Assembly (NCBI RefSeq): GCF_031202265.1
Contig: NZ_CP100605.1
Coordinates: forward strand, 186,001-250,000
Source: Bradyrhizobium sp. Ash2021
Lineage (GTDB): Bacteria; Pseudomonadota; Alphaproteobacteria; Rhizobiales; Xanthobacteraceae
Direction of reading: 5' to 3'
DNA length: 64,000 nt
The notes below the pieces were generated by a model. It saw nothing but the letters and a program-made list of their open reading frames with translations, had not been told where the DNA came from and made no database searches. Both the position numbers and the translations under genes were made by a program. Below are positions 27,103 through 35,688 of this stretch, piece after piece. Within the stretch, counting starts at the first letter, position 1; every line of letters begins with the position of its first letter.

Positions 27103-27880
27103 CCTGCGGGCATTCGAGGAGATTTGTATGCTCGACCAACTCAGCGGCGGCAGACTTGATCTCGGCATTGGCCGGGGCGCTGTCCCGCTTGAACTTTCCT
27201 TTTTTGGCATTTCGGCAGAACAGGCCCAGGACCGCTATAGCGAAGCAGCCGAGATCGTTCTTCAAGCGATGGAGACCGATACACTCAACCACGACGGCCG
27301 CTACTTCAAGCTGGACAACGTTCCGATTTCACTGTCGCCGTTCCAGAGACCCCATCCGCCCCTCTGGTACGGCACTACCAAGCCCGAGACAGCGCTTTTG
27401 GCCGCCGAGAAAAATATCAACATTGCGTGCATCGGCCAGAGTGTAGCGATCCGAACCATCACCGATGCGTATCGCTCTCGCTGGAATGCAACGTCGTCGG
27501 CCGAAAGCGACAGTATGCCTCTGTTGGGCATGGTGCGCACCATCGTCATCGCGGATAGTGATGCTGCAGCAGAGGCCCTCGCCGCGCCAGCCTATGCGCG
27601 TTGGTTGAAGACGTTTACACACCTCTCGCAGAGCCGCGGTTTGCCTGCTCCGCCCAACCTGCCAACGTCATTTGAGCAAGCTTCGGATGAAGGGCACTGC
27701 GTGGTCGGATCGGCCTCAACCGTGCATGATGCCTTGAAGAAACAGGTGGACGAGGCCGGTGTGACATACGTCATGTGCCACCTCGCTTTTGGCGACCTCC
27801 CGCTCGCTGCATCGCTCGATACGATCTCAGCCGTTCAGTCGAAGATCATGCCCGCCTTTGGCAAGGTTCAATTCGTCTAG
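27103..27880 (+). pseudogene. LLM-class flavin-dependent oxidoreductase, N terminus missing
   Basis: The frame reads RAFEEICMLDQLSGGRLDLG, then IGRGAVPLELSFFG, a luciferase-like TIM-barrel motif, and RPHPPLWYGTTKPETALLAA later. About 100 N-terminal residues, which carry part of the flavin site, are replaced by the integrase fragment. The internal ATG at 27128 could start a 250-aa remnant, but it would not be a full enzyme. The join at ~27100 is a clean fusion of two unrelated genes. Confidence 0.85.
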
Positions 27881-28000
27881 CGCAGCAGCAGCGTCCGATT
27901 CTCTGTTAACCGCCAGCAGGATTGGATTTACGCCAGGCAATGTTCGCCAGCACTAACTCTCCGCGCAGAGTCGTCCGCGCACAAATCAACGAGGAACTGG

Positions 28001-28999
28001 GTGCAGAATTTCGTTGGCCTAATGGCTTTGATAGCCATAGCAGCGCTGCTGGTCTGGTCGGGCTTTTGCGCCTGGCAGGTTAGACATAGTTTCTTGAAAT
28101 GGGGCGGCGTGGGCCTTGCGGCCGTGCTGGCTCTCGCAGTGACGTCCATCAGCGCACTCACGATCACGGGAATGATAAAGCAGCATACCCGCAGGGCCCC
28201 GGTACCGGACCTCAAGGTCGAGGCAACCCCCGAACGAATTGCGCGCGGCAAGGCGCTCGTCGATGGCTTCTGTAGCGCGTGCCATTCAAAGAGCGGCACG
28301 CTCACCGGAGGTCTCGACATAGGCAAGGATTTCCCGATTCCCATCGGGTCGTTCGTGTCCTCCAATCTGACGCCGACCGGAGCTTTGAAGCACTGGTCCG
28401 ACGGCGAGATTTTTCGCGCGATCCGAAACGGGGTCGATGCTGAGGGGCACTGGTTGACTGTGATGTCGTACACCAACGCCGGCAAATTGAGCGACGACGA
28501 TATCCAGGCCGTGATCGCCTTTATTCGAAGCCTGCCTGCCGCCGGCGCGCAGACGCCTGATCCTCCAGACCAGGTCAGCCTGCTTGGTGTGGTCATGTTG
28601 GGCGCCGGCATGCTGCCGAGTGGCAAGCCGGTTGTCACCAGTAGCGTCACGGCGCCGCCGAAGGGTCCGAACGTTCAATTTGGCGAATACATCCTGTCGT
28701 ATCAGGATTGCCGTGAATGCCACGGCGAAAATCTCGCCGGCGGCGTTCCGGGCCAAATGGCGCCGCTGGGACCCGATCTCAATCTCGTTAAAGACTGGAA
28801 GCTCGCGGAATTCCTCGCCACGATGCGCACCGGTATCGATCCGAACGGCCATGAACTCAGCGAAAAAATGCCTTGGCGTCCGATCGGGCGCATGGATGAC
28901 GACGAACTGGACGCCGTCTATGAATATCTGACGCATCGCCCCGATCCTGATGCACCCAACGTAACCAACACGAGCAATCATGATGATCGGAACCGGTGA
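28001..28999 (+). CDS. Membrane-anchored diheme cytochrome c
   Basis: 332 aa from a GTG with GAGGAA upstream. Two N-terminal membrane helices (about 4-22 and 32-53) are followed by two cytochrome c domains with heme sites FCSACHS and DCRECHG; the axial Met candidates are in TVMSY and EKMPW. The domain architecture resembles the cytochrome subunits of periplasmic dehydrogenases (alcohol/gluconate type), but no dehydrogenase gene is beside it. It probably passes electrons at the periplasmic side of the inner membrane. Confidence 0.88.
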   Translation: MQNFVGLMALIAIAALLVWSGFCAWQVRHSFLKWGGVGLAAVLALAVTSISALTITGMIKQHTRRAPVPDLKVEATPERIARGKALVDGFCSACHSKSGTLTGGLDIGKDFPIPIGSFVSSNLTPTGALKHWSDGEIFRAIRNGVDAEGHWLTVMSYTNAGKLSDDDIQAVIAFIRSLPAAGAQTPDPPDQVSLLGVVMLGAGMLPSGKPVVTSSVTAPPKGPNVQFGEYILSYQDCRECHGENLAGGVPGQMAPLGPDLNLVKDWKLAEFLATMRTGIDPNGHELSEKMPWRPIGRMDDDELDAVYEYLTHRPDPDAPNVTNTSNHDDRNR

Positions 29000-29000
29000 A

Positions 29001-29099
29001 CTCTCATTGGCGCACCGATATCGCGCGCCGCCGAAAAAACGGGGCGCATTATCTGCCCTCCGATCCTGGACGGACTGCACCATCAATATGGCCGGATTT
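29001..29099 (+). mobile_element. 3' remnant of an integrase-core IS (same type as 632-1726)
   Basis: In one frame the + strand reads GAPISRAAEKTGRIICPPIL, then DGLHHQYGRI and a stop. This matches the end of the transposase at 647-1663 (DAPISRAAEAAGRILCRPIL, then GGLHHQYARA). Only the last ~30 codons and the end are left, directly after the cytochrome gene. Confidence 0.75.
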
Positions 29100-29146
29100 G
29101 ATTTACGATAGGCGCAGCCGGATGCTGGCTACGCATGGAGAAATAC

Positions 29147-29743
29147 ATGATGTACAGATATGCACTCGCAGCACTGGTGCTGAGCCGCATTGCGAATGCG
29201 ACGGTCGCGCAAGCTGAGACCATCAAGCCAATAAAAGCTTCCAAGCACGATATCGTGGGTGCGACCTTCCTGCGAAAGGATGCCGTCCACGAAGACAAAG
29301 ACGATAATGCAAGCACCGATGTGGTGACCTTCACATCATCGAACGCAGCGTTCCAGACCGGGGTTTACAAATCGGGCTCAGCCCATGAGGAGATAAAGGG
29401 CCCGCAAGGATTTCCATATAACGAGTTTCTGTATTTCAGTTCCGGCCGTGTCAGGTTGACCTCCTCGGACGGTTCGGTGATGCATGTCAACGCCGGAGAA
29501 GCCGTCACGCTTCCCAAAGGATGGACGGGGCATTTCGATACGCAAGGCTATACCAAGCTCTATGTCACCTATAACCCCGACGATGAAAAAAATAGTTTCA
29601 AGGTCGACGCCGATGCTCACGATTGTGCAAATCTCCACACCGGCAGACATTGCGGCGGCCCGCGATCTTGTCAGGGAGTTCACCGCCTGGGCGTTCACGC
29701 TGGAGCCCGACTCGAGGGATGCCCCGACCTTCCACGACCTTGA
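29147..29743 (+). CDS. Secreted cupin-domain protein, possibly extended by a frameshift
   Basis: 198 aa. The start at 29147 has GGAGA upstream, and a signal peptide (about 1-24, ending VAQAE) follows. The cupin core includes FLYFSSGRVRLTSSDGSVMH and AGEAVTLPKGWTGHFDTQGY. The family usually ends YNPDDEKK; here a run of seven A at 29585-29591, where eight would give that stop, makes the frame run on 50 codons into the GNAT gene. Either a natural overlap or a recent 1-bp loss. Confidence 0.7.
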   Translation: MMYRYALAALVLSRIANATVAQAETIKPIKASKHDIVGATFLRKDAVHEDKDDNASTDVVTFTSSNAAFQTGVYKSGSAHEEIKGPQGFPYNEFLYFSSGRVRLTSSDGSVMHVNAGEAVTLPKGWTGHFDTQGYTKLYVTYNPDDEKNSFKVDADAHDCANLHTGRHCGGPRSCQGVHRLGVHAGARLEGCPDLPRP

Positions 29744-30110
29744 GAGTGAACTCGCAGCGCTTCCTGGGGATTACGAGCCGCCGACCGGCTGTTTCCTACT
29801 GGCGAGAGACGAGGGACATCCGGTCGGCTGCGTGGCGTTTCGTGCGCATAGCGACGACACGGTCGAGCTGAAGCGAATGTATGTGCGGCCGGATCAACGC
29901 GGGAAGCGGATCGGACAGGAACTGGTCGGCGCATTGGTCGCGGAAGCTCGGGAACAGAACAACCACCGCATCGTTCTGGACAGCCATCGCACCATGACAG
30001 GCGCCCACCGGATCTATCGCGCCGCCGGTTTCAGGGACGTCGCGGCGCCAGCGGGATTCCCCGAGCAATTCCTGTCCCGAGTCGTGTTCATGGAAATGGA
30101 CCTCGGCTGA
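29613..30110 (+). CDS. GNAT-family N-acetyltransferase
   Basis: 165 aa from the ATG at 29613 (MLTIVQISTPADIAAARDLV). The acetyl-CoA loop is RPDQRGKRIGQELVGALVAE (motif A), preceded by ELKRMYVRP and followed by the HRIYRAAGF motif. It is a complete single GNAT domain. The start lies inside the end of the cupin frame. The substrate is unknown. Confidence 0.88.
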   Translation: MLTIVQISTPADIAAARDLVREFTAWAFTLEPDSRDAPTFHDLESELAALPGDYEPPTGCFLLARDEGHPVGCVAFRAHSDDTVELKRMYVRPDQRGKRIGQELVGALVAEAREQNNHRIVLDSHRTMTGAHRIYRAAGFRDVAAPAGFPEQFLSRVVFMEMDLG

Positions 30111-30213
30111 GAGCCAAAGTCCGCAAGCACAATTCGGACGGCCAACACGCGGCGCTGCCGTTCGATGCTCGCCATCAAGAGGACGTCGCGACATCTGTTA
30201 GTCTAATCTATTC

Positions 30214-30640
30214 GAATTTACCCGCCCCGGCGGGGAACCGCTGCCGGCCCACAAGCCCGGCGCCCACGTCGATTTTGTTCTTCCCGGCGGGATCGTCCGT
30301 CAATATTCTTTGACCGCCGCAGAATCCAACCCCACAAGCTACACCATCGGCGTAAAGTGCGAGCCAGCGAGCGGGGGCGGATCGCGCTACATGCACCAGG
30401 AGCTGCGGGTCGGGAAGTCTCTCGAGATTAGCGCCCCGCGCAACAATTTTCCGCTAGTCGAAAACGCGGGGCATAGCGTGCTATTGGCCGGTGGCATCGG
30501 TATCACTCCAATTTGGTGCATGGTGCGGTGGGCCGCAACTGGAAACTCTACTATGCCTGCCGTTCTCGTGCCGACACGGCTTTCCTGCGTTCCCCTGAAA
30601 CGACGCCTAATGTGCATTTTCATTTCGCGGCCCAAGCTCG
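30214..30640 (+). pseudogene. PDR/VanB-type oxidoreductase, fragment with a frameshift
   Basis: The frame reads EFTRPGGEPLPAHKPGAHVD, QYSLTAAESNPTSYTI, then GGGSRYMHQELRVG and the NAD-site start HSVLLAGGIGITPIWCMV. These are typical of vanillate O-demethylase reductase/phthalate dioxygenase reductase. Near 30522 the frame shifts (NWKLYYACRSRADTAFL is in the next frame). The N-terminal strand and the whole 2Fe-2S ferredoxin domain are missing. Confidence 0.85.
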
Positions 30641-30765
30641 GTGGGCATGTCGTGACGGCTCGAGGATGGATAGACGCGATGGGCCGCCCGAGCGAGCTCG
30701 ATCGCAGTTAGTTTTCCGAAGCCGGAGCCAGCCCCGGTTATCAGGACGACCTGTTCGGCCTGCAT
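30641..30765 (-). pseudogene. N-terminal fragment of an SDR dehydrogenase
   Basis: From the ATG at 30765 the minus strand reads MQAEQVVLITGAGSGFGKLT and then AIELARAAHRVYPSS, the Rossmann TGxxxGxG opening of an SDR. It runs head-on into the PDR remnant. It lies 11 bp downstream of the MFS gene on the same strand, so MFS and SDR were probably an operon. Confidence 0.7.
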
Positions 30766-30776
30766 CGCGTCATGCC

Positions 30777-31964
30777 TCATTTCTTGCTTGTTTCAGAAAA
30801 AAGAGATGCGCATGCCAGCATGGCAAGCACCGCGCCGATCGTCGCGATCCCACTCCAACTAACTGATGCGAGAACCGGGGCTATGTACGAGCAGATCGCT
30901 CCGCCACCGAAAAGAATTGCCATGAACACGCTGTTGATCGCGCCTCGGCGGGCTGGGTCGAGCGCGTAGATTTCCCGTTGAGACACGACAAGATTGGCCT
31001 GGACGCCTGCATCTATGACAATCGCGCATATTGCCAGAACCCAGACAGGTATCGAAAACGCGGAGAGTATGAACATACACGCGGTTGCCAAGGACGCCCC
31101 GATAGAAACGGCGCGAGCCAAGCCGCGGTCCGCCCAGCGACCGGCCAGCGGAGCAATGAACGCGCCGCCGGCTCCCGCCAAGGCAAAGGCCGCGACGCCA
31201 TCTAGCGTCAGCCCATATCCTGAAACGAGCCAAATGGGCACTGCGGTCCAGAACAGGTTAAATGAACCGAACAGAAGGGCCTGGCGAGCGGCTCGTCGCC
31301 GCAACGTGGGATGTTCTCGGAGCAACGATAAGTAGGCGCGAATCCCGTAAAGATAGCTATGTCGAGGCGTTGGCCGCCGAGCCGGAATAAGCAGAATCAA
31401 TATTATGGCTACGACTGAAACACATAGTGCTGAGCCAAAATACAGATCCCGCCATCCGAACCGAGATGCGACAAATGCCGCGATCGGCCTCGACAAGAGA
31501 ATGCCCAAGAGCAATCCTGCCATGACCAATCCCACCACTCGACCCCGACGCTCCGGGGCAGCGAAATGCGTCGCCAACGGTACGAGTATTTGTATGGTGG
31601 CCGACGAGACGCCAAGCAGCCCCGCACCGATCACAAACTGCGTGCTGTCGGATGAAATCGCCACGTAAATAAGCGCCAGGACGTTTGCGACAAGCGACCC
31701 GGCGACTAACAGTCGATTTTCGATATGATCGGCAAGCGGCACCAGTAGAATAAGGCCGAACACGTATCCGATTTGAGTAGCGCTGACGGCAAGGCCCCGG
31801 AGCTCAGGGGCAAGCGCGATAGAAGTGCCGATCTCAGATAGCAAGGGCTGCGCATAATAGTTGCCAGCGACCACCAAACCGCACGACAAAGCGATCGCAG
31901 TGGTTAGGAGTCCGGACCCTCGCGTAGATGGGGATGCATGCGACGAATCGTGAGAATGAGTCAT
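30777..31964 (-). CDS. MFS transporter (DHA-like, 12 TM)
   Basis: 395 aa. Twelve predicted membrane segments, with the cytoplasmic loop motif APERRGRVVGLVMAG between TM4 and TM5 and a basic loop after TM6. GGAAG is 10 bases before the ATG at 31964. It is divergent from a LysR regulator 237 bp away. The family exports drugs, sugars or aromatic acids; the substrate cannot be read from the sequence. Confidence 0.85.
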   Translation of the reverse strand: MTHSHDSSHASPSTRGSGLLTTAIALSCGLVVAGNYYAQPLLSEIGTSIALAPELRGLAVSATQIGYVFGLILLVPLADHIENRLLVAGSLVANVLALIYVAISSDSTQFVIGAGLLGVSSATIQILVPLATHFAAPERRGRVVGLVMAGLLLGILLSRPIAAFVASRFGWRDLYFGSALCVSVVAIILILLIPARRPTPRHSYLYGIRAYLSLLREHPTLRRRAARQALLFGSFNLFWTAVPIWLVSGYGLTLDGVAAFALAGAGGAFIAPLAGRWADRGLARAVSIGASLATACMFILSAFSIPVWVLAICAIVIDAGVQANLVVSQREIYALDPARRGAINSVFMAILFGGGAICSYIAPVLASVSWSGIATIGAVLAMLACASLFSETSKK

Positions 31965-32175
31965 GCGCCGACTTCCAGCGGAATTTTATCGGCCGCATGA
32001 CCCAAGGCGCTCAGCTGGAGGCCCCCCTTTGCCTCGACCGGAGGGAATCGTCTATCCGCTACGATCCGCAATTCGCCGCGCTCGCGATTCTTTTGGTTCG
32101 TTGCCATGAAGCGACTGCCAATAATTGGGACATGTCACTCACGGTAAGGAAAAGGCAGCCATACTTGAAATCGAT

Positions 32176-32194
32176 ATGTGATATGCCTATACAT
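32176..32194. promoter_or_regulatory. Candidate LysR-type binding box (ATGT-N11-ACAT)
   Basis: ATGTGATATGCCTATACAT contains the T-N11-A core flanked by an inverted ATGT/ACAT. It lies eight bases before the LysR start codon in the shared region with the MFS gene, where an autoregulatory LysR-type regulator would bind. Confidence 0.5.
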
Positions 32195-32201
32195 CCATAC
32201 G

Positions 32202-33194
32202 ATGGATTTGCACGGTATCGATCTGAATTTGTTGGTTGCCTTCGACGCGCTAATGGCAGAGCGAAGTGTAACCCGCGCGGGCCTGCGCATCGGCCGAACC
32301 CAACCGGCCATGAGCGCCGCCCTTGCCCGGTTGCGCGACCTGTTGAAGGACGATCTTTTCGTTCGAGGGCAAAATGGCCTTCAGCCGACGCCGCGGGCGA
32401 TCGACCTCGCGGATCCCCTTTCGCGGGCTCTCGCTGAAATTCAGAGTGCGCTCGATTATACGCAAACGTTCGTGCCGGAAACCTTCGAGGGCGTTTTCAC
32501 ACTCGGACTTTCCGATCATCCCGCATTCGTTGTTTTGCCGGCGCTTTTGACGCGCATCCGCAAGAGCGCCCCGGGCGTCACCTTGCACGTCCGGGGTTTT
32601 ACCGCGCGGGACAGTGCGGTGCGGCTTTTGGATGCAGGCGAGATAGACGCGGCGATCGGAGTTCCCGCCCAAGCCAGCGGTCGTATTATGGCAGAAGCCT
32701 TGTTCGAGGAGCCGTTTGTTTGTGTGGTGCGCAAAAACCATCCTGTTGCTTCGCGCAAGTTCAACCTTCAGGCCTATCTATCGCTCTCTCATTTGCTTGT
32801 TTCGCCGGAGGGCGACCGTTTTGGCCAGGTGGACTCGAAGCTGGCTGAAATGGGTTTGCGGCGAAATCTAGTTGTCACCCTTCCCCATATGTATTCGGCG
32901 CCGGAAATAATCGTGCGTTCCGACCTTGTCGCTACACTGATGGCGGGAGTTGTCGAAACATCGGCCTGCAAACGTGATTTAGCCGTGCTCGCGCCACCAC
33001 TTGCACTGGAACCCGCACCATTCGTCCTTACGTGGCATCGCCGAAATGACGTTCATCCGGCGCAGCGATGGCTTCGACAAGTCATATCCGAAGTGTCGCG
33101 AGACTACGTCAAACAAAGAGCGAAGCATATTGGGTCGGCGACGCGCGCCAAAACGGTATCGAAACAATCGGCGCTGCTGAAGATACGCCGCTAA
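32202..33194 (+). CDS. LysR-family transcriptional regulator
   Basis: 330 aa. The winged HTH at residues 1-62 reads LNLLVAFDALMAERSVTRAG, then RTQPAMSAALARLRDLLKDD. A periplasmic-binding-like effector domain follows to about residue 300 (GVFTLGLSDHPAFVVLPALL). It resembles the NodD/SyrM-like branch in its opening (MDLHGIDLNLL), but the resemblance is not enough for a name. It probably controls the divergent MFS gene. Confidence 0.9.
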   Translation: MDLHGIDLNLLVAFDALMAERSVTRAGLRIGRTQPAMSAALARLRDLLKDDLFVRGQNGLQPTPRAIDLADPLSRALAEIQSALDYTQTFVPETFEGVFTLGLSDHPAFVVLPALLTRIRKSAPGVTLHVRGFTARDSAVRLLDAGEIDAAIGVPAQASGRIMAEALFEEPFVCVVRKNHPVASRKFNLQAYLSLSHLLVSPEGDRFGQVDSKLAEMGLRRNLVVTLPHMYSAPEIIVRSDLVATLMAGVVETSACKRDLAVLAPPLALEPAPFVLTWHRRNDVHPAQRWLRQVISEVSRDYVKQRAKHIGSATRAKTVSKQSALLKIRR

Positions 33195-33365
33195 ATACAG
33201 AAATCGGCGCATCAATATCGACCGGACGTATGCGCCGCCATATCAACTTTCGATTACCGAACTGCCTCCTCGCTAAGTATCTTGACGTTCGCGCGGCAGC
33301 GTTTGGATGCTGGGTCGCGCATAGAAATCGCACGGGCAAATGCCGTGCTTCAGCGGGATACAATC

Positions 33366-34301
33366 ATGAAAACAAGTCTGTCAGCGGCCGCCGTTATCGC
33401 GACACTCACGATCGCCACAGCGCACGCGGAAACAACGATTCCCCATATTGCCGACGTTTCGCACGCCGAAACGGCGACGGCGGATTTCTTCTATCGTTTC
33501 TTCACGGCCAAATCCCAGAAGAACCTCAAGAAAACGATGGCGTTTTTCTCGAAAGATCTCAAAACCTACACAGATGCGACGCTGGGATGGGGTCTCGACG
33601 GATTCGACGCCGTGAATGGCATATTCGCGAAATACATGCCGACGTGGCCGGAAGCGGGCATGTCATATCCTACAAAGGTTTTGGGCGGTAACGGGAGCGC
33701 GCTCGTCCAATTTACCGACACGCCGGAGTTGTTCGGTGGCGAACTCAGAATCCTCGGTGCGGTCGATATCGTCGATGGCAAGATCGTCCGCTGGGTCGAC
33801 TACTGGGACGCCGGCAGCTTCGACAAGGCCCTCTATCAGCAGATTAAGACACCTGCGGATCACTTTCCCTACGAATACGCGGAAAACGTGGTTGGCGAGC
33901 ATGCATCGCCCAAGATCCAGGACGTCGCGAAGCGGTTGAACGCTGCGCTGAATTCCCCAAAGCCCGGCGATGCGGCGTCCCTCTTCGCGAGTGACGGCGT
34001 GCTGGAGGATGCGGCGCTCAGAATACAAGTTCTCGGCCGCGCCGCCATCGGCCGGTACTTCAGCCGCACTGCGCAGGACATTCCCTATGGGCTTGGCTCA
34101 AAGCCACGGCATGTCGTCGGCAACGACCGAGGAGGCGGCTTGGAATGGATCGCGGATCCTAAAAAGGGGGTGCGTGTTGGTGTGAGTGCCCTGACGCTCA
34201 ACTCCGCCGGCCTTATCGAGAAGATGACTTCGGTCTACGACACGAGGCTTCTGGACAAGGCGGCGGTCTCCAAACTCGTCGACTTTGTCAGAGAGCCCTA
34301 A
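33366..34301 (+). CDS. Secreted protein with two NTF2/SnoaL-like domains
   Basis: 311 aa. A signal peptide (MKTSLSAAAVIATLTIATAH, cut near AHA-ET) is followed by two similar alpha+beta halves: ETATADFFYRFFTAKSQKNL to the VDYWDAG motif, and AKRLNAALNSPKPGDAASLF to ALTLNSAGLIEKM. Each half resembles a SnoaL-like cone fold that binds small hydrophobic ligands. No catalytic residue is evident. Its position upstream of the SDR scar and SDR gene suggests a small metabolic cluster. Confidence 0.75.
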   Translation: MKTSLSAAAVIATLTIATAHAETTIPHIADVSHAETATADFFYRFFTAKSQKNLKKTMAFFSKDLKTYTDATLGWGLDGFDAVNGIFAKYMPTWPEAGMSYPTKVLGGNGSALVQFTDTPELFGGELRILGAVDIVDGKIVRWVDYWDAGSFDKALYQQIKTPADHFPYEYAENVVGEHASPKIQDVAKRLNAALNSPKPGDAASLFASDGVLEDAALRIQVLGRAAIGRYFSRTAQDIPYGLGSKPRHVVGNDRGGGLEWIADPKKGVRVGVSALTLNSAGLIEKMTSVYDTRLLDKAAVSKLVDFVREP

Positions 34302-34321
34302 TCGCGCTCTATCTATTGGGG

Positions 34322-34418
34322 ATGAACATGTCGAATTCGCAAGTAGCGATTGTAACGGGTGGCGCGCGTGGCATTGGAAAATGCCATCAGCCTCAGGCTG
34401 GCACGTCAAGGGGTCAAG
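34322..34418 (+). pseudogene. SDR N-terminal fragment with frameshift
   Basis: The first frame reads MNMSNSQVAIVTGGARGIG. After an extra A near 34380 the next frame continues NAISLRLARQGVKG. It is the first 33 codons of an SDR with its TGGARGIG cofactor loop, then abruptly another gene. Confidence 0.75.
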
Positions 34419-34421
34419 GGC

Positions 34422-34712
34422 TACTCCGACCAACCACTCGCGAAGCTCATCGAGATGCCTGAGAGGTCGCCTGGCACCGGCGAGGTGCGCGTACGGGTCA
34501 CGGCGGCGGCGCTGAACCCTCTGGATGCCAAGCTCACACAGGGGCACATGCAGCAGGCCACGCTGGATCGACTCGCCAAGCTCGCCGCTAATTCCGAGCT
34601 CGGCGTCGAGACCGCCGGGAGCTTCCCTATCGAACAGGCGCCGACGACCTTCAGGGCCTTCGTTGCCGGCACGCTGCCCGGCAAACACATCATGCAAGGA
34701 GAGGACAAATGA
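34422..34712 (+). pseudogene. Zinc-type alcohol dehydrogenase/quinone reductase, internally deleted
   Basis: YSDQPLAKLIEMPERSPGTG and EVRVRVTAAALNPLDAKLTQ are the start of an MDR enzyme (catalytic-domain strands and the ALNPLDAK motif). Near residue 65 of the merged frame the sequence jumps to a C-terminal piece ending FRAFVAGTLPGKHIMQ. The whole nucleotide-binding domain is gone. Together with the SDR piece it makes one open frame of 117 codons that is a chimaera of three fragments. Confidence 0.6.
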
Positions 34713-35455
34713 CCACGACGGCAAATGATAAGACCGTTCTCGTAACGGGAGCATCGCGCGGAATCGGCGCGGCGATTGCCAAGCAGTTGGCGGGCATCGG
34801 GATGAATGTCATTATCAACTATGCGTCTGACGAGGGCGCGGCCAATGAAGTGGTAAGGAGTATCACCGCTGCTGGCGGGGTAGCGATCGCAGTCAAGGGC
34901 GACGTATCGAAGTCCGACCAATTTGCCCACCTGTTTGACCAAGCCGAGTTGCGTTTCGGCGGCCTCGACATGCTGGTCAACAACGCGGGGCAGATGAGTC
35001 CGATGCCTATTGCCGACGTTGACGAGGAAAAGTTTGACCGGCTGTTCGCCATCAACGTGCGTGGGGTGCTGAACGGATGCAAGCTGGCTGCGAAGCGGCT
35101 CCGGGACGGCGGCCGCATCGTCAACATCTCGACCAGCGTCATCGGTATGTCTCCTCCGGGATATGGTCCCTACTGCGCCACTAAAGCCGCTGTGGAGGCC
35201 CTCACTCGTAGTCTTTGCAAGGAGGTGGGCCAGCGCGGCATCCGGGTGAACGCCGTTGCGCCGGGTCCGACCGACACCGAGCTGCTCAGCAGCGCCAACA
35301 GCGAGGATCGCATGAAGATGTATGTTTCGATGACCCCACTAGGACGTCTTGGACAGGCCGAGGACATTGCCAGCGTGGTCGTCTTCCTCGCCACCGACGA
35401 GGCCGGCTGGGTCAACGGCCAAACCATTCGCGTGAACGGAGGCATGGTAGCATGA
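34709..35455 (+). CDS. SDR-family oxidoreductase (3-oxoacyl-ACP reductase-like)
   Basis: 248 aa. MTTTANDKTVLVTGASRGIG starts four bases before the stop of the chimaeric frame, with GGAGAGG upstream. It has the TGASRGIG loop, NNAG (MLVNNAGQMSPM), catalytic Ser (VNISTSVIGMSPPG) and Tyr-X3-Lys (YGPYCATKAAVEAL), and the C-terminal NGGMVA. It is complete, NAD(P)H-dependent; substrate unknown. Confidence 0.93.
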   Translation: MTTTANDKTVLVTGASRGIGAAIAKQLAGIGMNVIINYASDEGAANEVVRSITAAGGVAIAVKGDVSKSDQFAHLFDQAELRFGGLDMLVNNAGQMSPMPIADVDEEKFDRLFAINVRGVLNGCKLAAKRLRDGGRIVNISTSVIGMSPPGYGPYCATKAAVEALTRSLCKEVGQRGIRVNAVAPGPTDTELLSSANSEDRMKMYVSMTPLGRLGQAEDIASVVVFLATDEAGWVNGQTIRVNGGMVA

Positions 35456-35607
35456 ACGGGCTCCGACCCGGTGCAGGCCGTTCGCTAGTTTCAAGTTCCC
35501 TTAAGGCAGTGAACGAGACGCAGAAGGAAGAAGTCCTCCACAAGACGACCGATATCCGTTTGATCCTTTATTCGGATGGCTCGCGAAAAATCGTCATGGC
35601 CGCATGA
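35452..35607 (+). CDS. Small protein coupled to the SDR (51 aa)
   Basis: The ATG overlaps the SDR stop (ATGA). It reads MNGLRPGAGRSLVSSSLKAV, then an acidic/hydrophobic half with DIRLILYSDGSRKIVMAA. No family is recognised. The overlap supports translation, but it could also be the remnant tail of a longer gene. Confidence 0.4.
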   Translation: MNGLRPGAGRSLVSSSLKAVNETQKEEVLHKTTDIRLILYSDGSRKIVMAA

Positions 35608-35688
35608 CGACCGGGCGCTGATGGCGGTTTGTCATTTGCGCCGACGCTCCGTTCAAATCCCTCTCCTCCTCATTACCCGAAAGCCAAG

